Source: Ottowia sp. oral taxon 894
GTDB taxonomy: Bacteria > Pseudomonadota > Gammaproteobacteria > Burkholderiales > Burkholderiaceae_C
Length of the DNA stretch: 64,000 nucleotides
Assembly: GCF_001262075.1 (NCBI RefSeq)
Contig: NZ_CP012073.1
Coordinates: 1,364,001 to 1,428,000 of the forward strand
Reading direction: 5' to 3'
Position numbers and translations under genes: made by a program
Notes under the pieces: generated by a model
What the model was told of the DNA's origin: nothing
Databases searched by the model: none
The model's input: the letters and a program-made list of their open reading frames with translations, nothing else
Shown here: piece by piece, positions 9,305-17,315 of the stretch
How positions within the stretch are numbered: position 1 is the first letter of the stretch
Layout: every line of letters starts with the position of its first letter

Positions 9305-11022
9305 GGCGTGGCGGGGCTTTCCGGGGCGATGGCGGGCAGTGCAGCGGCGGACGCGGGCGGCTCTGGCGCTGCCTTGGGCGTTCCTGAAGCGGGCTTGCTG
9401 GCGGTTTTGCGCGCAGCGGCCTTGGCCGAAGCAGCGGCCGCTGCGGCTTCGCGCTGCCGCAGCCAGCGCACGGCGGCCCACAGCCCCAGGCCCAGCAGCA
9501 GGCAAACCGCGTCAAACCCGGCCACGCGCCACAAACCGGCGGGAATGCTTTGCCCCCAGTGCGCCCCGCCCGTGGCGGCATTCAGCAGCGGCATCAGCGC
9601 CAGCAGCGCACCGGCCACGGCCAGCAGCGCCTGCCACAGCCGCTGCGAAGGCCGCGCCAGCCCCAGCGCCAGGCACAGGCCCCACGCGGCAAAAAACAGG
9701 CTGATTTCCGCATCGGCGCGATCCGGCAGATCGACAGGCAGCAGCCGGTTGGCCCAAAAGTAGGCAGGCAAAGCCACCAGCAGGCCGCCTATGGCGCCCA
9801 GGTTCAGCCCATCCACCACGCGCAGCAAAAAGCTGCCCTTTTCGCCGCGCTTGAGGGCTTTCAGATGCTGCGGGCGCTCCTTCACGGCCCACAGCAGCAA
9901 GCCCGTGGCCACCATCGCGCAGCCCATCAGGCCGCTCAGGAAAAACAGCCAGCGCAGCGGCGCATTGGCAAAACGGGCCGTGTGCAGGCCCTCCATCACG
10001 TTGTAGGTGTGCACGGCAGCGCCCGGCTCTTCGCCCGCCGCGCCCAGCAGCTTGCCGCTGGCGCCTTCAAAGCGCAAGGAAGGCGGGCGCAGGCTCATTT
10101 CGCTGCCGTCGCTCTGGCGGGCAATGGTGATGACGGCGGCCGCATCGCCCGGGTTTTCCACCATCACGCGCCCGGCCAGGCCGCCCCAGCGCCGCTGCGC
10201 CTGCTCCACCAGCGCGGCCACATCCGTCAGCGGCGCTTTTTCGCCGCTGGGCTGGGCATTGCCCGGGCGGCCGCCAAAAGCTTCGGCCTGATAGGCGGGC
10301 AGCCCCGCCTCGCCATAAGCGGCCTTGGGCGCCCAGGGCATGTACATGAACATCAGGGTGCACAAGCCCGTGTAAGTCATCATCAAGTGATACGGCAGCG
10401 CCAGCACGGCCGTGGCGTTGTGCGCATCCAGCCAGCTGCGCTGGCCTTTTTTGGGGCGGAAGGTGAAAAAGTCCGCAAAGATGCGCTTGTGCGTGACGAT
10501 GCCGCTGATGATGGCCACCAGCATGAACATGGCGCAAAAGCCCACCACCCAGCGCGCCGTCAGCGGCGAGAGATAGTGCAAATCAAAGTGCAGGCGATAG
10601 AGAAAGTCGCCCCCGCGCGTGTCCCGCGCGCTGGCATGCGGCTGGCCGCTGGCATCCAGCGTGGCCTCGCCAAAGCGCACGGCGCGCCCGCCCTTGGGAT
10701 CGGCATTGGGCTTGAGCCACATCAGCGTGGACACCGGATCGCGCGCACTGGGCAAGGCAATGAACCAGCGCGGGCTGCCCGCCGCGTTGGCCTGCATCCA
10801 CTCAATGGCCTGCCGCGCGCGCTCGGCCTGCTGCTGCGGCGTGGCCGGCTGCGCGCTCGCTTGCAGGGCCGCCGCGTGCATTTCAGGCTTCATCCAAAAC
10901 GTGATTTCCGGCCGCCAGTAAGCCGCCGTGCCCGCCGCAAACACCAAAAACAGCACCCAGCCCACCAGCAGCCCGCTCCAGGTGTGCAGCCAGGCCATGG
11001 ATTGACGAAAGCCGTTTTTCAT
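9301..11022 (-). CDS. PepSY-associated TM helix protein, iron uptake associated
   Basis: A 573-residue inner-membrane protein. It opens MKNGFRQSMAWLHTWSGLLVGWVLFLVFAAGTAAYW, a first helix with the conserved LHTWSGL motif. A large periplasmic PepSY-type region follows, then further helices (VVGFCAMFMLVAIISGIV and others) with a histidine-containing HKRIFADFFTFRPKKG loop and DAHNATAVLALPYHLMMTYTG. A variable Ala/Pro-rich cytoplasmic tail follows the last helices. The family is linked to ferric-siderophore reduction or handling. The overlap with DUF3325 and start inside the end of the DUF3649 gene show one operon. I chose the ATG at 11022 because conserved sequence starts there. Confidence 0.85.
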   Translation of the reverse strand: MKNGFRQSMAWLHTWSGLLVGWVLFLVFAAGTAAYWRPEITFWMKPEMHAAALQASAQPATPQQQAERARQAIEWMQANAAGSPRWFIALPSARDPVSTLMWLKPNADPKGGRAVRFGEATLDASGQPHASARDTRGGDFLYRLHFDLHYLSPLTARWVVGFCAMFMLVAIISGIVTHKRIFADFFTFRPKKGQRSWLDAHNATAVLALPYHLMMTYTGLCTLMFMYMPWAPKAAYGEAGLPAYQAEAFGGRPGNAQPSGEKAPLTDVAALVEQAQRRWGGLAGRVMVENPGDAAAVITIARQSDGSEMSLRPPSLRFEGASGKLLGAAGEEPGAAVHTYNVMEGLHTARFANAPLRWLFFLSGLMGCAMVATGLLLWAVKERPQHLKALKRGEKGSFLLRVVDGLNLGAIGGLLVALPAYFWANRLLPVDLPDRADAEISLFFAAWGLCLALGLARPSQRLWQALLAVAGALLALMPLLNAATGGAHWGQSIPAGLWRVAGFDAVCLLLGLGLWAAVRWLRQREAAAAAASAKAAARKTASKPASGTPKAAPEPPASAAALPAIAPESPATP

Positions 11023-11342
11023 GCCCCGCCTCCTGCCGAAAGCGGCGCCATCCAGCCCAGCCAGCGCAACGCCGCCGGCAGCGCCGCCACGGCCAAGGCC
11101 AGCGCCAGCCCGCCCCACGCGCGCGCAGCCGTCGAAGCGGCAAAAGCCCACAGCGCCGCCCCCGCATACACGGCAAACGAAGCCAGCATGCCCCAGGTCA
11201 CCGCCTCGGAACGGGCCAGCGGCAGCAGCAGCGCCAGCGCCACGCTGCACAAAGCAGCCAGCGCATAGCCGCCCACAATGGCCGCCAGCGCACGCGAAAC
11301 AATGCCCAGCCGCTCAGACCAGGGCGCGGGGATGGAAAGCAT
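11019..11342 (-). CDS. DUF3649 domain-containing membrane protein
   Basis: A 107-residue protein with about three transmembrane segments and the characteristic SRALAAIVGGYALAALCSVALALLL start, matching DUF3649. It is the first gene of the iron-associated DUF3649-PepSY-DUF3325 operon and overlaps the next gene by four bases. The ATG at 11342 is preceded by TGGGTG. The frame is open further upstream, but that part lies in a dispersed repeat. In relatives a TonB-dependent siderophore receptor often precedes this trio; here none does within 1.5 kb. I could not identify a convincing Fur box. Confidence 0.78.
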   Translation of the reverse strand: MLSIPAPWSERLGIVSRALAAIVGGYALAALCSVALALLLPLARSEAVTWGMLASFAVYAGAALWAFAASTAARAWGGLALALAVAALPAALRWLGWMAPLSAGGGA

Positions 11343-11429
11343 GAAACACCCAGAAAATGAGAAACGTTCAAAAAACGTTTGATTTGGCCACGAAACGGAG
11401 TGAAATGCCGCGCGGCGCCCAAAAACCAG

Positions 11430-11577
11430 CTCACAGTCTGGCCGGAGGAGCGAAAAGACAGATCGGGATGGGCCGCAAGGCTCAGAAGGGCCTTGTGATT
11501 CATCGGGGGTTTGCAAAACCGCAGACCGCCCGGGGACGCGCTTTCCACACCTACGCTATGAACAGGTTCTGAAAACG
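11430..11577 (+). repeat. Family C dispersed repeat, copy 3
   Basis: The left end is CAGTCTGGCCGGAGGAGCGA. The interior has GATCGGGATGGGCCGCAAGG and TTTGCAAAACCG. The right end is CGCTTTCCACACCTACGC then TATGAACAGGTTCTGA. The region 11343-11790 contains this and a family A copy but no gene. Confidence 0.6.
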
Positions 11578-11656
11578 CGCCATGGCGCTCCATGACGCGC
11601 CCGTGAGGGGCGGCGAGAGGAAGCTGAGCAAGACACGGACAGTAGGCACACCAGGC

Positions 11657-11744
11657 TTTTTGCTCCTTTATCAATAGCAATATGTCCTAGTAGATACTGC
11701 GCGAAGCGGTATTCTTGGCACCCAAAATTCGCTACTGTTTTTGC
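11657..11744 (-). repeat. Family A dispersed repeat, copy 3
   Basis: TTTTGCTCCTTTATCAATAG, then ATATGTCCTAGTAGATACTG, CGCGAAGCGGTATT and GCTACTGTTTTTG. It is a complete element in reverse orientation. Confidence 0.85.
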
Positions 11745-11790
11745 GCTGCCAGGCAGATAAAGCTGCGCGAACGCGCCTGAAAGGACGCGC

Positions 11791-12699
11791 CTACCAGCTG
11801 CCGCTGGCGCCGCCGCCGCCAAAGCTGCCGCCGCCGCCCGAGCTGAAGCCGCCGCCACTGAAGCCGCCGCCCCCGCCGCCAAAGCCGCCGCCGCTCCATC
11901 CGCCGCCTGAGCTGCTGCCGCCACCGCCCTTGCCGCCGCCCGACAGGGCGATCAGCCAGACGAAGAAGGCGACGATGAGCGCCGCCACCACGCTGAAGGT
12001 CAGAAAGAAGGTGATGGCGCCGCCTGCCAGCCCTGCCGTGAAGGCCCCTTTCTTGCGCCCGAACAGGCTGCGCAGCACGCCAAGGCAGGCGATGACGAAA
12101 AACAGGATGAAGAAGATGAGTTCCGGCCCCGTTGCGCTCCGGTTTGCGTCGGCCTGGGCGGGCAGCGGCAGGTCTTCGCCACGGATGCGGGCGGCCACGG
12201 CGTCGATGGCGGCCTGAAGGCCTCCCGCGTAGTCGCCCTGGCGGAAGTGCGGGGCCATCTGCTGGTCGATGATGCGTTTGGCGATGATGTCGGGCAGCGC
12301 GCCTTCCAGTGTGCGGGCCACTTCAATGCGCATCTTGCGCTCGCGCAGGGCCACGATGATGAGGGCGCCGTCGCCCACGTCCTTGCGCCCCAGCTTCCAG
12401 GCGCTGGCCACGCGGTTGGCGTAGGCGGCAATGTCTTCGGGCGCGGTGGTGGGCACCATGAGCACGGCCACTTGCGCGCCCCTTTCCTGCTCCAGCGCGG
12501 CCAGGCTGGCTTCGAGTGCGCTGGCTTGTTCGGCGGTGAGCGTGCCCGTCTGGTCGATCACGCGGGCGGTGAGCGCGGGTATGGCCTGCAGGGCCTGCGC
12601 ACTGGCCGCCAGCGCCAGGGCCAGCCACAAGGCCAGCGCCAGCAACCAGCTCAGCCAGCGCGGCGGGCGGAAGGCGAAGGGGGCGGCAAGGGCATTCAT
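11791..12699 (-). CDS. TPM domain-containing protein (YgcG family)
   Basis: A 302-residue membrane-anchored protein. Residues about 15-35 form a signal peptide (WLLALALWLALALAASAQA). The TPM domain follows, from IPALTARVIDQTGTLTAEQ through RGAQVAVLMV, WKLGRKDVGDGALIIVAL and RIEVARTLEGALPD. Two hydrophobic helices come next, and the tail is almost wholly Gly/Ser (GGGFSGGG repeats), typical of the family. TPM proteins are implicated in photosystem repair in plants, but the bacterial role is unclear. The partner LemA is commonly adjacent in other genomes; here lemA is about 21 kb away. Confidence 0.88.
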   Translation of the reverse strand: MNALAAPFAFRPPRWLSWLLALALWLALALAASAQALQAIPALTARVIDQTGTLTAEQASALEASLAALEQERGAQVAVLMVPTTAPEDIAAYANRVASAWKLGRKDVGDGALIIVALRERKMRIEVARTLEGALPDIIAKRIIDQQMAPHFRQGDYAGGLQAAIDAVAARIRGEDLPLPAQADANRSATGPELIFFILFFVIACLGVLRSLFGRKKGAFTAGLAGGAITFFLTFSVVAALIVAFFVWLIALSGGGKGGGGSSSGGGWSGGGFGGGGGGFSGGGFSSGGGGSFGGGGASGSW

Positions 12700-12842
12700 G
12701 ACGGTCAGGCTTGGAGCAAAAGAAAGCAGATGCGGAAGATGCCAGAAAGCGGCGGCATGCCGCCGTTTTTCCGGCAGGCCGCTTTCAGGCTTGCGGCCAG
12801 GCCGTGCGCAGCTCCTTCTCCGGCTTTCAGCCGCCCGGAGCC

Positions 12843-13496
12843 TCACGGCGCGGGGCGGGGCAGGCGGTCCAGCCAGGCGGCGAGGTCGGCAATGGCGGCG
12901 TCGGCGGCTTCGCGCATGGCTTTGGCGCCGCCGGCGGCGTCGGGCGTGGGGGCGGGGCGCTGGACGGTGAAGGTGCGCTGGCCCAGCAGGCGCTGGCTGG
13001 CGCGCGGAGCGATGAGGGTGGCGCGAATCTGGATGCGGGCGTGACTGCGGTTTTCGGCTTCAAAGACCTGGCTGAAGTCGTCCAGGTGCACGCGCAGCTC
13101 GGCTGCGGCCAGCCCTTCGCCCGCGCCGACGACGGGGCGGCTGGCGGCCAGGGTTTCGCGCAGGCGCTGGGTGAGCAGCTCGGGCGGACTCATGCTCCAG
13201 CGTGCGCGCGCGTAGGGGCGGGGCTGATCGGCTTCGTTTTTGTAGGCCAGGCGGTAGAGCATGGCGGGGCCGTCCAGCGCGGCGGGCGCGGTCACGGCAG
13301 GCAGGGCCAGGGGCGGCTGGCTGGCCGCGCCGCCGGCCGCTGCGGCGGCGGGCAGGCCGAGGTCGTAGCTGGCAGGGCGCGCGGGCTTGTCTGGCAAAGG
13401 GGTGCTGCATGCGGCAAGCAAGGCGGCGGCCAGGGCAAGAACCCAGGCCCAGGCTGGCGCGAAGGCGCGTGAGGGGGCGGCGGCGGTCTGGTTCAT
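12843..13496 (-). CDS. ABC-type transport auxiliary lipoprotein (PqiC/MCE-associated)
   Basis: A 217-residue lipoprotein with an N-terminal hydrophobic segment and lipobox ALLAACS, so probably acylated at the Cys. The mature part starts PASYDLGLP, and has an MLYRLAYKN strand and RWSMSPPELLTQRLRETL, the features of the ABC_trans_aux family found with MCE transporters. It is the fourth gene after permease, ATPase and MCE protein on the same strand and probably acts at the outer membrane or periplasm in lipid transport. A 167-base gap with a family A repeat separates it from the MCE gene. Confidence 0.83.
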   Translation of the reverse strand: MNQTAAAPSRAFAPAWAWVLALAAALLAACSTPLPDKPARPASYDLGLPAAAAAGGAASQPPLALPAVTAPAALDGPAMLYRLAYKNEADQPRPYARARWSMSPPELLTQRLRETLAASRPVVGAGEGLAAAELRVHLDDFSQVFEAENRSHARIQIRATLIAPRASQRLLGQRTFTVQRPAPTPDAAGGAKAMREAADAAIADLAAWLDRLPRPAP

Positions 13497-13531
13497 GGCG
13501 GTTTCAGCAGGAAATCAGGGCGGCGGGGCGA

Positions 13532-13620
13532 ATCAAAAAACGGAGCAAATCAAGAGGGTACCGAAACGGGTTCTGCTCGCTTTCCACTAGGACGTATAGC
13601 TATGCTTTTAGGAGCGAAAT
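13532..13620 (+). repeat. Family A dispersed repeat, copy 4
   Basis: ATCAAAAAACGGAGCAAATC at the left, then TTTCCACTAGGACGTATAGC and TATGCTTTTAGGAGCGAAAT at the right. It is inserted inside the MCE operon, in the gap between the MCE gene and the lipoprotein gene. Confidence 0.85.
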
Positions 13621-13663
13621 TGAGGCTTGTCTGCATGCTGGATGGCTCATGGCCCGTGCGCTT

Positions 13664-14689
13664 TCAGGGTGCGGGAATGACGACGGGCGTTTCAGCCGGG
13701 GCGCCGCCTGTGGCAAAGCCCGGTTCGCCAGGGCCAGGGGGGATGGGGCCATAGCCAAAGAGCAGCGATTGCGGGTTCTCGGTGAAGGTGGCGGCGGCGC
13801 GGTCCACGCGGCGCAGGGCGCTGCTGGCGTGGTGGGTGGCTTGCTGGATGCCGGGCAGGGTGTCGGCAGCCAGGATGCCGGCGCTTTCGTTCAGGCTCTG
13901 AAGCGCGCCGCCGTTGGCGGTGAGGCTTTGCATGCCGTTTTTGACGCTGGCGGCGGCGGCCTGCAAATCGCCCGTGGCGCGGCGGGCCTGCGCGGCCACG
14001 TCTTCAAAGCCCTTGAGGGTGGCGGTGGCCTGCCTGACGAGGACGGGAATGCTGCTGTGGCTGGGGCCGAACTGGGCGGTGATGGTGCGGTTGGTGTCGT
14101 CAGCGAGTTTGGCAATGCTGCGGGCGGCGCCCGCCATGTCGCGGGTGGCTTCGCCAAGGTCGTGGATGGCCTGGGCGATGGCTTTGCGGTTGTCTTCTTC
14201 CAGCAGGGCATTGATGCGCGAGGTGGCTTCGCTGGCCTGGCTCATGAGCACGCGGGCGTGGTCGGTGAATTCGCCCAGCAGGCCGCTGCGCAAAGGGATG
14301 CGGGGCAGCTGGCCGCGTTCGGCCTCGATGGCCTCGGTGCTGCGGCCATCGTTGTCAAGCTGCACGTAAGACAGGCCGGTGATGCCCTGGTAATCGAGCC
14401 GCGCGTAGGTGGAGCGGGTGATAGGCGCGCCTTTGTCCACTTCAATGCGCACGAGCACGTTGCCCAGCTTTTCGCGGTCAAAGCTGATGCGGGTGACTTT
14501 GCCGACGGTGACGCCGCGAAAGCGCACGGGGGCTTGCTCTTGCAGGCCGCTGATGGGCTCGTGTGTGCTCATTTCGTAGGCGTCGCGCACGGTGCGGTCG
14601 CTGGTGAGCCAGGCGGCCAGGCCGATGAGCATGGCGCTGACGATGAGCACGAACAGGCCGGCAGCCAGGGCGTGTGATTTGTTTTCCAT
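13664..14689 (-). CDS. MlaD family protein (MCE domain), lipid-transport substrate-binding component
   Basis: A 341-residue protein with one N-terminal membrane helix (LAAGLFVLIVSAMLIGLAAWL). A single MCE domain covers about residues 38-120 (VRFRGVTVGKVTRISFD, YVQLDNDG). A long helical, partly coiled-coil segment follows, and the tail is rich in Pro/Gly. It should form a periplasmic hexameric ring passing phospholipids between membranes together with the neighbouring MlaE/MlaF-like proteins. Its start is immediately adjacent to the ATPase stop, so the two are translationally coupled. Longer than E. coli MlaD (about 180), in keeping with this subgroup. Confidence 0.9.
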   Translation of the reverse strand: MENKSHALAAGLFVLIVSAMLIGLAAWLTSDRTVRDAYEMSTHEPISGLQEQAPVRFRGVTVGKVTRISFDREKLGNVLVRIEVDKGAPITRSTYARLDYQGITGLSYVQLDNDGRSTEAIEAERGQLPRIPLRSGLLGEFTDHARVLMSQASEATSRINALLEEDNRKAIAQAIHDLGEATRDMAGAARSIAKLADDTNRTITAQFGPSHSSIPVLVRQATATLKGFEDVAAQARRATGDLQAAAASVKNGMQSLTANGGALQSLNESAGILAADTLPGIQQATHHASSALRRVDRAAATFTENPQSLLFGYGPIPPGPGEPGFATGGAPAETPVVIPAP

Positions 14690-15556
14690 TCAGGCTCCTG
14701 AAGATGGGGCAGCAGGGTGCGCCAGGCGGGCGGCCAGATGCGCCAGCTGCGGCAGGTCAGAGATGGCGCGCAGGCCCCGCTCGCCCAGGAAGAAGTGGCG
14801 GATGAAGGGGTGGTCAAACGCCAGCACTTCGGCCACGGGCGCGGCGATGATGACGCGCTGCTCGGCCAGCACGGCCACGCGGCTGGAGAGGGCAAAAAGC
14901 GTGTCCAGATCGTGCGTGACCATGACGACGGTCAGGCCCAGCTCCTGGTGCAGCGATTGCAGCAGCGCACAAAAGGCATCGGAGCTGTCGGGGTCCAGCC
15001 CGGCCGTGGGTTCGTCCAGCATGAGCAGGGGCGGATCCATGATGAGCGCGCGCGCCAGCGCCACGCGCTTGATCATGCCGCCCGACAGCTCGGCGGGCAT
15101 CTTGTGCGCGTCGCCCGGCTTCAGGCCCACCATTTGCAGCTTGAGCAAGGCGGCGCGGCGCACCAGTTCATCAGGCAGGGTGCGCAGCTCGCGCAAAGGG
15201 AAGGCAATGTTGTCCAGCACGCTGAAGGCGGAAAACAGCGCGCCTTGCTGAAAGAGCATGCCCACGCGCGCCGCCGCGCCCGGCCGGCCCAGCTCGGCGG
15301 CGGGCCGCCCCAGCACGCGCACGCTGCCAGCCGCTGGCGTGTTCAGCCCCAGCATCTGGCGCAGCAGCACGGTCTTGCCGGTGCCGGAGCCGCCCACGAG
15401 CGTGAGCACTTCGCCCCGCCGCACGGTGAGATCGAGGTCTTTGTGAATGACCACGCGCCCGCCCTCGGGCAGCGCGAAGGCGCTGGTCAGGCCCCGGATT
15501 TCAATGACGGGATCGCCCGGCGCGGGCAGCAAGGGAGCGTCGCTGCGCCCGCTCAT
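14690..15556 (-). CDS. ABC transporter ATP-binding protein, MlaF-like
   Basis: A 288-residue cytoplasmic ATPase of an MCE-type lipid transporter. Walker A is GGSGTGKTVLL, the signature is ELSGGMIKR and Walker B is LLMLDEPTAGLDP, followed by the H-loop VMVTHDLDTLF. The C-terminal part (PFIRHFFLGERG) resembles other MlaF proteins. The gene overlaps the permease stop by ATGA and abuts the MCE gene, so it is the middle of an operon. The exact lipid and direction are not determinable from sequence. Confidence 0.92.
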   Translation of the reverse strand: MSGRSDAPLLPAPGDPVIEIRGLTSAFALPEGGRVVIHKDLDLTVRRGEVLTLVGGSGTGKTVLLRQMLGLNTPAAGSVRVLGRPAAELGRPGAAARVGMLFQQGALFSAFSVLDNIAFPLRELRTLPDELVRRAALLKLQMVGLKPGDAHKMPAELSGGMIKRVALARALIMDPPLLMLDEPTAGLDPDSSDAFCALLQSLHQELGLTVVMVTHDLDTLFALSSRVAVLAEQRVIIAAPVAEVLAFDHPFIRHFFLGERGLRAISDLPQLAHLAARLAHPAAPSSGA

Positions 15557-16674
15557 ATGCCCACGCTCTTGAACAGCACGGCAAACAGCGCGTCAATGAG
15601 AATGACCGCCGTGATGGCCGCCACCACCGAGGCCGTGGTGCCGCGCCCCAGGCTCTCGGTATTGGGCTTGACTTGCAGGCCGTAGTGGCAGCCGATGAGC
15701 GCAATGGCCACGCCAAACACCACCGACTTGCCCACGGCCAGCGCCAGATTGCTCACGCGCACGGCTTGCGGCAGCGTGTGCATGAAAAAGCTGGGCGTGA
15801 TGCCCAGCGTGATGTCAGCCGCCAGCATGCCGCCCAGCAGCGCCATCAGCGAAGTCCACACCACCAGCAGCGGCATGGCCACGGCCAGCGCCAGCGCGCG
15901 CGGCAGCACCAGCCTGAAGCCTTGGGCGATGCCGAGCACGCGCATGGCGTCCAGCTCTTCGGTCACGCGCATCACGCCAATTTGCGCCGTGATGGCCGAG
16001 CCGGAACGCCCCGCAATCAGCACCGCCGCCAGCAGCGGCCCCAGCTCGCGAATCAGCGCCAGGCCCAAAATGTCCACGATGAAGGCATCCGCGCCAAACT
16101 GCCGCAGCACCTGGCTCATCAGATAGGCCAGCACCACGCCAATCAAAAAGCCCACCAGCGCCGTAATAGGCAGCGCCTGCGCGCCGATGTGATAAAGACT
16201 GCCCGAAAAATCGCGCCACGGCCCGGCCTGCGGCGCGCGCGCCAGGCGCAGCGCGTCCAGAAAAAGCTGGCCCATGATCTGAACGAAGCCGCGCACCTGC
16301 GCCAGCGCGCCTTCCACGCCCTGGCCCAGGCTGTCAAAACGCTGCGCGAAGCTGGCATACCCGCCAGCGGCGGGCGGCAGGGCGGGCTGGTTTGCCACAC
16401 GCTCCAGCAGTGCGCGCTGCGCCTGGCTGGCGTGCAGCGCGGCGGGCCACTGGCGGCCCCAGCCGTCCCACAGCACCAGCGCGCCCAAGTGGTCAAACCC
16501 GGCCAGGCCACGCAAATCCCATTCGCCAGCGCTGCCCGCCGCTTGCGCCAGCGTTTTCCGCAGGCGCGGCAGCACGCCTTTTTGCGCCAGCGCCGCCGCC
16601 GTCCACACGCCTTGCGGCTGGGCGCAGCCACGGGCAGCAGGCAAGACGGCCAGGCGGGGAGTGGAGTCAGTCAT
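15553..16674 (-). CDS. MlaE family ABC transporter permease with N-terminal STAS-like domain
   Basis: A 373-residue inner-membrane permease. The first about 115 residues resemble a STAS domain (WDLRGLAGFDHLGALVLWDGW). The MlaE permease fold follows, with about five helices, including ALPITALVGFLIGVVLAYLMS, the conserved EELDAMRVLGI motif of the coupling region, and RELGPLLAAVLIAGRSGSAI. It is the first gene of the four-gene MCE operon. E. coli MlaE is about 260 residues; the extra length is the fused STAS-like part, which E. coli has as a separate MlaB. Confidence 0.92.
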   Translation of the reverse strand: MTDSTPRLAVLPAARGCAQPQGVWTAAALAQKGVLPRLRKTLAQAAGSAGEWDLRGLAGFDHLGALVLWDGWGRQWPAALHASQAQRALLERVANQPALPPAAGGYASFAQRFDSLGQGVEGALAQVRGFVQIMGQLFLDALRLARAPQAGPWRDFSGSLYHIGAQALPITALVGFLIGVVLAYLMSQVLRQFGADAFIVDILGLALIRELGPLLAAVLIAGRSGSAITAQIGVMRVTEELDAMRVLGIAQGFRLVLPRALALAVAMPLLVVWTSLMALLGGMLAADITLGITPSFFMHTLPQAVRVSNLALAVGKSVVFGVAIALIGCHYGLQVKPNTESLGRGTTASVVAAITAVILIDALFAVLFKSVGI

Positions 16675-16818
16675 GCAGGCGTTGGGGATTGCAAGAAAAG
16701 CAAGTAAAGGAAAAAGCGGGCAAATGCGGGCATTTCAGACCGTTTTGATGCGTAACACCCATTAGACTGCCCGCCAGCCATTTGATTCAACATTATCTTT
16801 TATTCCCAAGGAGAAGAC

Positions 16819-17289
16819 ATGGCCCTGAGCTTTGGCAAACGCGAGAACGAATCACAACCCACTCCCGTGCGTCCGCTGGGCGCTGCGCCCGCTGCGTCGC
16901 CCGTGCAGCCGCTGGGCGCGCATGCCGCCAGCCAGGCCGCGCAGGCGGCCGCTGACAACGGCGCGCGCCTGACGGTAGGCGCCAACATCAAGCTCAAGGG
17001 CGTTGAAATCACCGATTGCGACACGCTGGCCGTGGAAGGCACAGTGGAAGCCACCATCAACGCCCGCGTCATCCAGATTGCCGACAAAGGCGCCTTCAAA
17101 GGCACCGCCGAAATCGACACGGCTGAAATTCGCGGCCTGTTCGAAGGCACGCTCACCGTGCGCCAAAAGCTCATCATCTACCCCACCGGCAAAGTCACCG
17201 GCAAGGTGCGCTACGGCAAGATCGTGATTGAGGAAGGCGGTCAGCTCTCCGGCGAAATCACGGCTGACGCGCAGGCTGGCAAATCCTGA
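16819..17289 (+). CDS. Bactofilin (polymer-forming cytoskeletal protein)
   Basis: A 156-residue protein. The first about 48 residues are disordered and rich in Ala/Pro/Gln (VRPLGAAPAASPVQPLGAH, containing a repeated PLGA). The remainder is a bactofilin right-handed beta-helix core with periodic Gly and hydrophobic residues (VEGTVEATINARVIQIADKG, GKVTGKVRYGKIVIEEGG). Bactofilins self-assemble into filaments and often organise cell shape or cell-wall enzymes. ATG is preceded by AAGGAGAAGAC. It is divergent from the MCE operon, with 144 bases between, and a lipoprotein gene follows after 26 bases. Confidence 0.92.
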   Translation: MALSFGKRENESQPTPVRPLGAAPAASPVQPLGAHAASQAAQAAADNGARLTVGANIKLKGVEITDCDTLAVEGTVEATINARVIQIADKGAFKGTAEIDTAEIRGLFEGTLTVRQKLIIYPTGKVTGKVRYGKIVIEEGGQLSGEITADAQAGKS

Positions 17290-17315
17290 CCACAAACGTA
17301 CCGCAGGCATTTTCC

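Noticed and set aside
9301..11250. A start of the PepSY protein further upstream at 11250.
   Set aside because: The extra 76 residues are the shifted-frame translation of the DUF3649 gene. Conserved sequence begins at the ATG at 11022.
11343..11400. Fur box upstream of the DUF3649 gene (AATGAGAAACGTTC).
   Set aside because: The match to the 19-base Fur consensus is poor and not palindromic.
11590..11625. GCGCCCGTGAGGGGCGGCG as an extra family C end.
   Set aside because: Only a few bases match, and no right or left partner lies at a suitable distance.
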